Below are positions 8,377 to 14,719 of a stretch of 15,558 nt of DNA, piece by piece. The stretch comes from CBFGWV01 sp965652545 (GTDB lineage: Bacteria > Pseudomonadota > Gammaproteobacteria > Competibacterales > Competibacteraceae), in NCBI GenBank assembly GCA_965652545.1, contig CBFGWV010000094.1, positions 1-15,558 of the forward strand, read 5' to 3'. Under the pieces are notes generated by a model. That model had not been told where the DNA came from, searched no databases, and saw nothing but the letters and a program-made list of their open reading frames with translations. Both the position numbers and the translations under genes were made by a program. Each line of letters opens with the position of its first letter. The first letter of the stretch is position 1.

Positions 8377-9576
8377 ATGCGTATCGCCTTCCTCGCCGGG
8401 CTGATTCTCAGCCTTGCCTTGAACAGCGTCAGTGCATACGCCGCTGACGATGCACTGACCGCGCGTGTCGACGAGGTTCTCGATCGCGCACTGGCCGAGC
8501 AGCGCCTCGTGGGTGCCGTGGTGCTGGTTTCCCGTGACGGCGAGTTGGTCTATGGACGGGCTGCGGGGCTTCGCGACCGCGAAGCTGCGCAACCGATGAC
8601 CGAAGACACTATCTTTCTCCTCGCTTCAGTCTCCAAACCCATTGTGTCGGCGGCACTCATGGATCTGGTCGAGGAGGGGCGCATCGACCTGGACGATCCG
8701 GTCACCCGTTGGCTGCCGGACTTCCGCCCGAGCCTCCCCGACGGTCGCACACCAGTGATTCGCATCCGTCACCTGCTGACCCATACGGCGGGGTTGGATT
8801 ACGGCTTCTTTCAGGCGCCGGACGGGCCGTATCGGAGCGCGGGAATTTCCGACGGCATGGCCGATCCGCAGGTAAGCCTCGATGAGAACCTGAAACGGCT
8901 GGCGGGTGTGCCGTTGTCGTTCGAGCCCGGGACGGGCTGGAACTACTCATTGGCCACCGATGTGCTGGGGGCCGTGCTCGAGCGGGAGACCGGGCAGCCG
9001 TTACCCAAGGTGGTTGCCGATCACATTACCGGCCCGTTAGGCATGCGCGACACCGGCTTCACGGTCACCGACCCCCTACGTCTGGCGGCGGCTTATGCGG
9101 ACGGCCAGTCTGCACCGGTGCGCATGCGCGGTGAAACGGCCGTGACCTTTGGCAGCGGCGAGGTTGTGTTCCTTCCCGAGCGTATCTTCCACCCCGAGGC
9201 GTATCCCTCCGGGGGGGCGGGTATGGTCGGTACGGCTGGCGACATCCTGCGGTTTCTGGAAGCCATCCGCCGAGATGGGGCGCCGGTGCTCGAGCCGGAG
9301 ACGGTCGCGGCCATGACGCGCGATCATGTCGGCCCCCAGGCGCAAACCCAAGGTCCCGGCTGGGGGTTCGGTTTGGCATCGGCGGTGTTGGTGGACGAGG
9401 GTCTGGCCGAGGGACCTCAGAACTCCGGCACCCTGCAATGGGGCGGGGCGTATGGACATAACTGGTTCGTCGACAGGGAAGCACGCCTGACGGTGGTTGC
9501 CCTGACCAACACCACATTCGAAGGGATGGCCGGTGCATTCACCCGCGAGCTGCGCGATGCCGTGTACGGTCAATAA
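8377..9576 (+). CDS. Exported serine hydrolase, beta-lactamase/EstB-type fold
   Basis: A 399-aa protein of the serine beta-lactamase-like family (Pfam Beta-lactamase; class C enzymes, family VIII esterases, D-aminopeptidases). The start at 8377 is preferred over the ATG at 8365 because GGAG lies 6 nt upstream and the product then opens with a clean signal peptide (MRIAFLAGLILSLALNSVSA, cleavage near Tyr-Ala-Ala). Visible motifs: nucleophile SVSK (Ser84, Lys87), THTAGLDYG (135-143), Tyr190 in NYSL, and WGGAYGHNW (355-363). The Y-x-N motif of true class C beta-lactamases reads YSL and there is no KTG box, which fits an esterase or amidase better than a beta-lactamase. The product is probably periplasmic. 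It is divergent from, and probably controlled by, the TetR repressor gene. It converges with the LpxL-like gene 22 bp downstream, with no obvious terminator between. Confidence 0.92.
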   Translation: MRIAFLAGLILSLALNSVSAYAADDALTARVDEVLDRALAEQRLVGAVVLVSRDGELVYGRAAGLRDREAAQPMTEDTIFLLASVSKPIVSAALMDLVEEGRIDLDDPVTRWLPDFRPSLPDGRTPVIRIRHLLTHTAGLDYGFFQAPDGPYRSAGISDGMADPQVSLDENLKRLAGVPLSFEPGTGWNYSLATDVLGAVLERETGQPLPKVVADHITGPLGMRDTGFTVTDPLRLAAAYADGQSAPVRMRGETAVTFGSGEVVFLPERIFHPEAYPSGGAGMVGTAGDILRFLEAIRRDGAPVLEPETVAAMTRDHVGPQAQTQGPGWGFGLASAVLVDEGLAEGPQNSGTLQWGGAYGHNWFVDREARLTVVALTNTTFEGMAGAFTRELRDAVYGQ

Positions 9577-9598
9577 CCGCACACCGAGGAGGGGCAGC

Positions 9599-10489
9599 TC
9601 AGGCCCAGAAGTCGTAAAAATTGAACCAGTTGAACGGTGCCTGCCGGGCGTGGTGCTCCAGGCGCGCGGCGAAGGCGCGGGTCTGGGTGGCCACCCAAGC
9701 CGGGCGGTCGGCGCGGGGGATATCGCCGCCGTCACTCAAAGGTTCGAACACGATGCGATAGCGGTTGCCGCCATCGTAGAGCCCGAAGAACAACACCATC
9801 GGCGCACCGGTGACGGCGGCGAAGCGCATGGGGCCGGTGGGGAGGGGAGCCGGGTCGCCGAGGAAGGGGCAGTGGAGCATGGCCCGGTCGTTCACCGCGC
9901 GGTCGGCGAGCAGGCCGACGAGTGCGCCGCCGGCGAGGGCATCATGGGCCTCGAGCAGGGCGTCGGGCTTGTCGACGTCGATAACGCTGGCGGCGACCTG
10001 CGGGTTGAGCTCCTCGAGCAAGCGGCTGATGAGGGCATTGTGGGCGCTGTGCATCAGCACTTTGATGGGATAGTGCTTGCGGGTGATGGCCAGGGTGCGC
10101 AGGACTTCGAAGCTGCCCAGGTGTGAGCCGACCAGCAGTACACCGCGGCCGAGGCTTTGGGCACGGTCCAGGTGCTCGACACCGTGGACGGTAATGGCCA
10201 GTTGGTCTTCCCGACCGGAGAGCAGGAAGACGCGGTCGAGAATGACGGACGAGAAGCTGTGGATATGGCGGATGACGTCGGTCAGCCGTGCCGGCCGGCC
10301 GAGCACGCGACCGAGGAACCGGCGCGAGTGGTGGCGCGCGGAGGACGCTTTGACCAAGTAGTACAGGCTGATCGGGTAGAGCAGGGCGCGCGCGGGCCGG
10401 CGGCCCAGGCGCAGGGCGATCCAGCGGATCAGTTTGATGGCGGCGGCGGTGCTGTGTTCGCGCTGCGCCAGCCAGCCACTGGTCAGCAT
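9599..10489 (-). CDS. LpxL/HtrB-like acyltransferase, aryl-polyene type
   Basis: A 296-aa lysophospholipid/lipid A-type acyltransferase, expected at the inner face of the inner membrane. The catalytic HX4E motif of LpxL/LpxM-type enzymes is seen in GSHLGSFEVLR (His123, Glu128). A second conserved block, GALVGLLADR, precedes the substrate region, and the C-terminus ends in FNWFNFYDFWA, typical of the versions found in aryl polyene clusters. The ORF stays open upstream to 10981, but that part is the antisense-like frame of neighbours. The ATG at 10489 overlaps the dehydratase stop by 7 bp and gives the family's usual length. It is the last gene of the five-gene minus-strand operon. Its likely role is to transfer the acyl or aryl-polyenoyl chain from the carrier protein to a lipid; the acceptor is not known. 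Confidence 0.9.
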   Translation of the reverse strand: MLTSGWLAQREHSTAAAIKLIRWIALRLGRRPARALLYPISLYYLVKASSARHHSRRFLGRVLGRPARLTDVIRHIHSFSSVILDRVFLLSGREDQLAITVHGVEHLDRAQSLGRGVLLVGSHLGSFEVLRTLAITRKHYPIKVLMHSAHNALISRLLEELNPQVAASVIDVDKPDALLEAHDALAGGALVGLLADRAVNDRAMLHCPFLGDPAPLPTGPMRFAAVTGAPMVLFFGLYDGGNRYRIVFEPLSDGGDIPRADRPAWVATQTRAFAARLEHHARQAPFNWFNFYDFWA

Positions 10490-10779
10490 TCGCCAGCGGC
10501 CTCGTGTCGGAGCTGCCCGCGCAGTACGGGAATGCCGTCGACGCGGCATTCGAAGCGCACGGCGCGCTGGCCCGGCTCGGTGAAGATGTCGACCTGCTGC
10601 GCTGGGTATACGGGGCGCAGGAACTTGACGCTGGGCAGGTCGATCGCGCCGCCACTGTGGCCGAGCGCCGCAAGCACATGGTCGAGCAGAACCACGCCGG
10701 GGACGACCGGCGCACCGGGGAAGTGCCCGGCCAGGCACGGGTGGTCGGGGGCAATGCTGAAGCGGCCGGCGTCGTTCAC
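10483..10779 (-). CDS. FabZ/ApeI-like 3-hydroxyacyl-ACP dehydratase (hot-dog fold)
   Basis: A small 98-aa cytoplasmic protein with the dehydratase signature HPCLAGHFPGAPVVPGVVLL (13-32), including the catalytic His (His19). It presumably dehydrates beta-hydroxyacyl-ACP intermediates so that conjugated double bonds build up. In FabZ the partner acid is Glu, in PGVxxxE; here the same place holds Asp33 (PGVVLLD). It is also shorter than FabZ (about 140-150 aa), as are the ApeI-type dehydratases, which work as heteromers with ApeP. The start is GTG in a GTGA overlap (10776-10779) with the ligase stop, and the end overlaps the acyltransferase start by 7 bp. No ApeP-like partner was seen in the window. 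Confidence 0.85.
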   Translation of the reverse strand: MNDAGRFSIAPDHPCLAGHFPGAPVVPGVVLLDHVLAALGHSGGAIDLPSVKFLRPVYPAQQVDIFTEPGQRAVRFECRVDGIPVLRGQLRHEAAGEC

Positions 10780-12164
10780 GGCGTCCGTGTGCCCGTGCCC
10801 GTTTCGGCATCCGCCGTGGCGGCCACCACGGCGTTGCGGTGCAAGGCGGCGATCTGTGCCAGCACGGCGGCCCTCGGCAGCTTGCCGGTGGCGTTGCGCG
10901 GCAGGGACTCGACCCGGTACACGGGGCGGGGCACGAACACCGGGTCCATGACCGCGGCCAGGGCGGCCCGCAGGCGGGCATCGTCCAGTGTGGGCGCGAC
11001 CACCAGGGCGATGGGACGCTCGACCGTCCGACCCGCCTCGGGCTCGGGCATGACGATGATGCCGTCGTCCACGCCCTGGATGCTCAGCAGGCGCTGGTTG
11101 AGGTCGGCCAGAGAGGCCCGTTTACCGGCGACGTTGACGAGATCCGCGGTGCGTCCGAGCAGGCGAAAGCGTCCCCCGTCAGCCAGTGTGACCCAGTCGT
11201 TGAGCGTGACCGGCTCGGGCAATTGCGGCCCGCTGACCCGCGCCAGGCCATCCGCCGGTGTCATGGTCATGCCGTCGAACAACTGCCAGTACTCGCTGCG
11301 CACCGTGTCACGCGAGGCGATCGCACCGGTTTCGGTGGAGCCGTATATCTCGCGTACGCGGGCGCCGAACTGCCGCTCGGCCTCGGCGGCCAGGGCGCAG
11401 GGCAGCGGCGCGGTGGCGCTGACGATCTGCGCCACCGGCGGCCAGTCCATGCCGGCGGCGAGACAGGCGCGCAGGTGCACCGGCGTGGTCACCAGGACGC
11501 GGGGGGCGGCGGTGCCGGCCAGTGCGCTGCGCACGTCCTCTGGGTAGAACGGCCGCCCGGCATAAACCGCCACATCGCCCAGCAGGGCGTACATGACGGA
11601 GGACTCCAGACCGAACATGTGCTGCGGCGGCACGGTCGCCACCAGCGTGTGTCCACCCAGGGCGAAGCGCGACAGCCCCAGGCCGACACCACGGCTGAGC
11701 GCCTGCCAGCTTTTGCCGTTGGCGGTCGGCTGCCCGGTGCTGCCGGAGGTGAACAGCACCGCCACCGGATGGGTCGGCGGTGGGTCGGTATAGCGCAGTG
11801 CGGGCATCGGCGGCGTGTCCGCCTGTGGCTGGACGCGATGCCAGCCCAGCCCGGTCGGATGCGGCCCCGGCTGGTCCACCAGGCTGTAGGCGTCGGGGTG
11901 GCGCTGCGCCACCCGCGCGATATCGGCCGCACTGCGTGACGGCGGCAGAAGCATCGTCTGGCCGCGCATCAAGGCGGCGGCGAACGCCAGCATGAAGTGG
12001 TAGCGGTCATCGCACAGGTTGAAGACCGCGGCGGCTTTGGGCAGCGTCTGAGCCAGCGCGCAGGCCTGGGCGAGAAACGCGCCCCAGGTCACGTGGCCGG
12101 CATCCCGGTACAGCAGAATGCGACCGGGGGGCTGGTCGAACGCCGTGGGCAGATAGCGAATCAT
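10776..12164 (-). CDS. AMP-dependent acyl/aryl-ACP ligase (ApeH-like)
   Basis: A 462-aa member of the ANL adenylating-enzyme superfamily. The P-loop-like motif is LFTSGSTGQP (137-146), the A5 motif YGSTETG (274-280), the A7/A8 region GRFRLLGRTADLVNVAGKR (331-349), and the catalytic A10 lysine sits in PRNATGKL (Lys428). In aryl polyene clusters the equivalent enzyme activates the aryl starter acid, such as 4-hydroxybenzoate, and loads it onto the carrier protein; that role is inferred here from the neighbours. The frame is open to 12524, but the ATG at 12164, overlapping the previous stop in ATGA, starts right at the domain's beginning (MIRYLPTAFD). It is somewhat shorter than typical acyl-CoA synthetases (500 aa or more), as usual for the APE type. 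Confidence 0.92.
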   Translation of the reverse strand: MIRYLPTAFDQPPGRILLYRDAGHVTWGAFLAQACALAQTLPKAAAVFNLCDDRYHFMLAFAAALMRGQTMLLPPSRSAADIARVAQRHPDAYSLVDQPGPHPTGLGWHRVQPQADTPPMPALRYTDPPPTHPVAVLFTSGSTGQPTANGKSWQALSRGVGLGLSRFALGGHTLVATVPPQHMFGLESSVMYALLGDVAVYAGRPFYPEDVRSALAGTAAPRVLVTTPVHLRACLAAGMDWPPVAQIVSATAPLPCALAAEAERQFGARVREIYGSTETGAIASRDTVRSEYWQLFDGMTMTPADGLARVSGPQLPEPVTLNDWVTLADGGRFRLLGRTADLVNVAGKRASLADLNQRLLSIQGVDDGIIVMPEPEAGRTVERPIALVVAPTLDDARLRAALAAVMDPVFVPRPVYRVESLPRNATGKLPRAAVLAQIAALHRNAVVAATADAETGTGTRTP

Positions 12165-12817
12165 GAGCCGTCGCCGGTCAGCATGCGCAGGTTGCAGTGG
12201 CGCAGCCGGCGCAGGTAGTCCGTCGCGGCCATATGCGGCTCGTGCCGCAGCACGATGCGGCGCACCGCGTACTCGGCAAGCAACAGCGCCAGGGTCAGGG
12301 CGTAATTCACGCCGTTGGTGAACAACGACCACACCCAGGGCGGGGCATACAGCGCCAGCACGATGCCCTGCACGGCCATCAGGCCGAAATACACGGCCCA
12401 GACCTGCGTAACAGTGCGTGTGTACGCGGCCACTGCCGGGCTCAGATGGCCGCGGAACACCGCAGCCAGGCGGGAGATCACCGGGGTGCGCCCGTGGCTC
12501 AGCGAGCGCAGAAACAACCAGCATAAAACGGCGTGGATCAGCACCGGCGGTGTGTACAGCAGCAGCATCCAGTCACCGCCGGACAGTACCAGCAGGGCCG
12601 CGAAGGCCGCAGCCAGGCCGATAACGACAGCGATGGAGTCCCCGCGCCGCCACCGATAGGCCACCGTCAAGGCGAGCAGTAGCGCCAGCAGTGCCGCACC
12701 CCAACCGGGGGCGCCATAGGTCACCGACAGATGCACGGTGAGGGGGTAGGCCAGGACCAGGCACAGCGGGGGCACGGCGCGCCAGCGGACTGCGGAGGGC
12801 GCCATGCCGTCGGTCAC
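12161..12817 (-). CDS. COG4648-type inner-membrane protein of the aryl polyene cluster
   Basis: A 218-aa hydrophobic protein with about six predicted transmembrane helices (roughly residues 15-33, 37-53, 61-78, 83-103, 137-157 and 163-183) and a basic cytoplasmic tail. It resembles the COG4648 membrane proteins that sit between the carrier-protein and AMP-ligase genes in aryl polyene loci. No biochemical function is established to my knowledge; a scaffold or transport role at the membrane is possible. The start is GTG at 12817, in a GTGA overlap with the carrier-protein stop; an in-frame ATG at 12805 is the alternative. It overlaps the ligase by 4 bp. The identification rests mainly on gene order and hydrophobic pattern. 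Confidence 0.8.
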   Translation of the reverse strand: MTDGMAPSAVRWRAVPPLCLVLAYPLTVHLSVTYGAPGWGAALLALLLALTVAYRWRRGDSIAVVIGLAAAFAALLVLSGGDWMLLLYTPPVLIHAVLCWLFLRSLSHGRTPVISRLAAVFRGHLSPAVAAYTRTVTQVWAVYFGLMAVQGIVLALYAPPWVWSLFTNGVNYALTLALLLAEYAVRRIVLRHEPHMAATDYLRRLRHCNLRMLTGDGS

Positions 12818-13086
12818 TCATCGACCCGATGGGCGGCGATGTGGGCGGACAGCGCCCGCAGCGAGGAGAAAATCCGTACGTTGTCGCTGTCGTTGGATCG
12901 CAACTGAAAGCCGTAGCGCTTGGATATGGCCAGGGCCAGTTCCAGGGCGTCGATCGAGTCCAGCCCCAGCCCTTCGGAAAACAACGGCTGTTGCGGATCG
13001 ATCTCGCTTGCGGACACCTCATCGAGGTTCAGCGTCTGAACGATCAGCTCGGCTACTTCAAGCTCCATCGGCGAAGCGCCACTCAT
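12814..13086 (-). CDS. Acyl carrier protein
   Basis: A 90-aa acidic helical carrier protein. The phosphopantetheine attachment serine is in GLGLDSIDALELALAI (Ser44), and the surroundings (helix II with LELALAI) are typical of type II ACPs in aryl polyene clusters. It carries the aryl starter or the growing polyene chain and receives 4'-phosphopantetheine from a transferase encoded elsewhere. The ATG at 13086 has GGGGA 5 nt upstream. A GTG at 13098 is in frame but sits within that Shine-Dalgarno region, so it is less likely. It is the first gene of the operon and is divergent from the halogenase-like gene. Only one ACP gene is visible; APE clusters usually have two. Confidence 0.93.
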   Translation of the reverse strand: MSGASPMELEVAELIVQTLNLDEVSASEIDPQQPLFSEGLGLDSIDALELALAISKRYGFQLRSNDSDNVRIFSSLRALSAHIAAHRVDE

Positions 13087-13328
13087 ATATGTCCCCACGG
13101 ATTACACACCATCGACACCATTATTAGAGTCGTCCGTCCAAGCCCGTCGCAACTGCCAATCATGCGGGCGAATGTAAAAGGGTGTACAGCATCCTCCCCG
13201 AAGGACGCAGCCCGCCTTTATACCGTCGACTGGCGAAAGATCAAGCGCGCGGGAGGTGGCGGCTGCCCACCCGCTACCCGTATCCTCGCAGGCTTCCGAC
13301 TTCGTCGAAGTCGTCGACCAAGGCCATC
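13087..13328. promoter_or_regulatory. Divergent control region, aryl-polyene-type operon and halogenase
   Basis: This 242-bp spacer must hold promoters for the minus-strand carrier-protein operon and the plus-strand halogenase-like gene. On the minus strand TAATAAT (13126-13120) is a possible -10 element without a good -35 at 16-18 bp. On the plus strand CTGCCA (13153-13158) and TAAAAG (13175-13180), 16 bp apart, are a weak pair. No clear operator palindrome was seen. A frame upstream of the halogenase start (from 13182) stays open but has no family resemblance. Confidence 0.4.
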
Positions 13329-14702
13329 ATGCCCAAACTGCCGTCGCCCGATGCCTCGCCAACCCCGGCACCCGAGGCCCATATGGATGTGATCGTCATC
13401 GGTGGCGGGCCGGCCGGCTCGACCGTCGCCGCGCTGCTGGCCCGGCGCGGGCGGCAGGTGCTGCAACTCGAGAAGGACCATCATCCGCGCTTTCACATCG
13501 GGGAGTCGCTGTTGCCCATGAATCTTCCCATCCTGGATGAGCTGGGCGTACTCGACGAGGTGCGGCGGATCGGCGTGGTCAAGCACGGGGCGGAGTTCGA
13601 CATCACCGATGCCCAGGGGCGCGTGCAGACGGTCGCCTATAAGTTTGCCGAAGCGGTCGAGCCGTTGTTTCCCCATGCCTATCAAGTCCGTCGGTCGGAG
13701 TTCGATCACCTGCTGTTTCGCAACAGCGTCCGCCAGGGCGTCGATGCCCGCGAGGGCGTGCGGGTTACCGAGGTGACCTTCGCAGCCCCGGGTCGGACGC
13801 AGGTGCAGGCGGTGACCGACGATGGGCGCAGGCTCGCCTGGACCACGCGCTATCTGATCGACGCCACCGGCCGCGATACGTTTCTCTCGCGCAAACTGGC
13901 CATCAAGCAACGCAACCCCAAGCACAACAGCGCGGCCATCTTCGGCCATTTCGATGGCGTCGTGCGCCGCGAGGGCGAGCGCGCCGGCAACATCAGCATC
14001 TGTTGGTTCGAACACGGCTGGTTCTGGATGATTCCGCTGCACGACGGCTCCATGAGCGTCGGCGCCGTGTGCTGGCCGGAATACCTGCGCACCCGCGACA
14101 AGGACCTGCCCGCTTTCCTGTGGGACACCATCGCCCTGTGCCCGGCCGTGCATGAGCGCATGGGCGAGGCCACGCTGATCGACGGCGTGGCCCGGGCGAC
14201 GGGTAACTTCTCCTACACCGCCGGCCGCATGAGCGGGCCCGGCTACCTGTTGATCGGCGATGCCTACGCCTTCATCGACCCGGTGTTCTCCAGCGGCGTG
14301 TACCTGGCCATGAACAGCGCCAGGCTCGGTGCCGAGGTGGTCGACGGTTGTCTGAACGATCCGGCGCAAGAGGCCGTGCTGCAACGCCGATTCGAGAAAC
14401 AAGTCCGCCGCGGGTTGCGGGCGTTTTCCTGGTTCATCTACCGCTTTACCTCACCGGTCATGCAAAAGCTGTTCATGGGGCCCAAAGACACCCCGTTCGG
14501 CCTGCGCAGCGCCGTGATCTCGCTGCTGGCCGGCGATGTGTTCGGCCGCGTGCCGCTGCGCATGCCGTTGATGCTGTTCAAGACCATCTACTTCAGCCTG
14601 TCACTGGCGAACGCCTCGCGCGCGCTGCCGGCGTATCTTCGCCGCCGACGCAACCGCACCGTGGGCTTCACCGGCGGCACCACATCACAGGACCCGATGT
14701 AA
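13329..14702 (+). CDS. Putative flavin-dependent halogenase / FAD monooxygenase-like protein
   Basis: A 457-aa FAD-dependent protein of the tryptophan-halogenase/GGR-like superfamily. The dinucleotide-binding motif is IGGGPAGS (24-31), followed by PRFHIGESLLP (53-63). GVVKHGAEF places Lys85 where flavin halogenases carry their catalytic lysine. WFWMIP (231-236) fits the halogenase motif WxWxIP. GDAYAFIDPVFSSG (310-323) holds the FAD-binding GD and the halogenase motif FxxPxxSxG. Two starts are possible: ATG 13329 (AAGG 5 nt upstream, a Pro-rich 18-residue leader) or ATG 13383 (GAGG upstream), directly before DVIVIGGG. It needs a flavin reductase, which is not in the window. Its position, divergent from the aryl-polyene-type operon, suggests it modifies the aryl ring, as in brominated xanthomonadins. 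An oxidoreductase that does not halogenate cannot be excluded. Confidence 0.88.
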   Translation: MPKLPSPDASPTPAPEAHMDVIVIGGGPAGSTVAALLARRGRQVLQLEKDHHPRFHIGESLLPMNLPILDELGVLDEVRRIGVVKHGAEFDITDAQGRVQTVAYKFAEAVEPLFPHAYQVRRSEFDHLLFRNSVRQGVDAREGVRVTEVTFAAPGRTQVQAVTDDGRRLAWTTRYLIDATGRDTFLSRKLAIKQRNPKHNSAAIFGHFDGVVRREGERAGNISICWFEHGWFWMIPLHDGSMSVGAVCWPEYLRTRDKDLPAFLWDTIALCPAVHERMGEATLIDGVARATGNFSYTAGRMSGPGYLLIGDAYAFIDPVFSSGVYLAMNSARLGAEVVDGCLNDPAQEAVLQRRFEKQVRRGLRAFSWFIYRFTSPVMQKLFMGPKDTPFGLRSAVISLLAGDVFGRVPLRMPLMLFKTIYFSLSLANASRALPAYLRRRRNRTVGFTGGTTSQDPM

Positions 14703-14719
14703 GGGTAAAAGGGCGCCTC

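Noticed and set aside
8377..9576. Calling this gene a class C beta-lactamase (resistance gene)
   Set aside because: The SxxK nucleophile is present, but the Y-x-N motif reads YSL and no KTG box is seen, so an esterase/amidase-type serine hydrolase is the safer call.
10490..10981. Upstream extension of the acyltransferase frame
   Set aside because: The added 164 residues are Arg/Pro/Cys-rich without homology and overlap the dehydratase and ligase genes. The ATG at 10489 gives the normal family length.
12165..12524. Upstream extension of the AMP-ligase frame
   Set aside because: It overlaps the COG4648-type gene in another frame and has no ligase features. The ATGA junction at 12161-12164 marks the real start.
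13182..13328. N-terminal extension of the halogenase-like protein
   Set aside because: The residues are basic and low in complexity with no family resemblance, and the Rossmann fold begins just after 13383.
13218..14402. A 394-codon minus-strand frame
   Set aside because: It is antisense to the halogenase-like gene with no recognisable domain; a GC-bias shadow.
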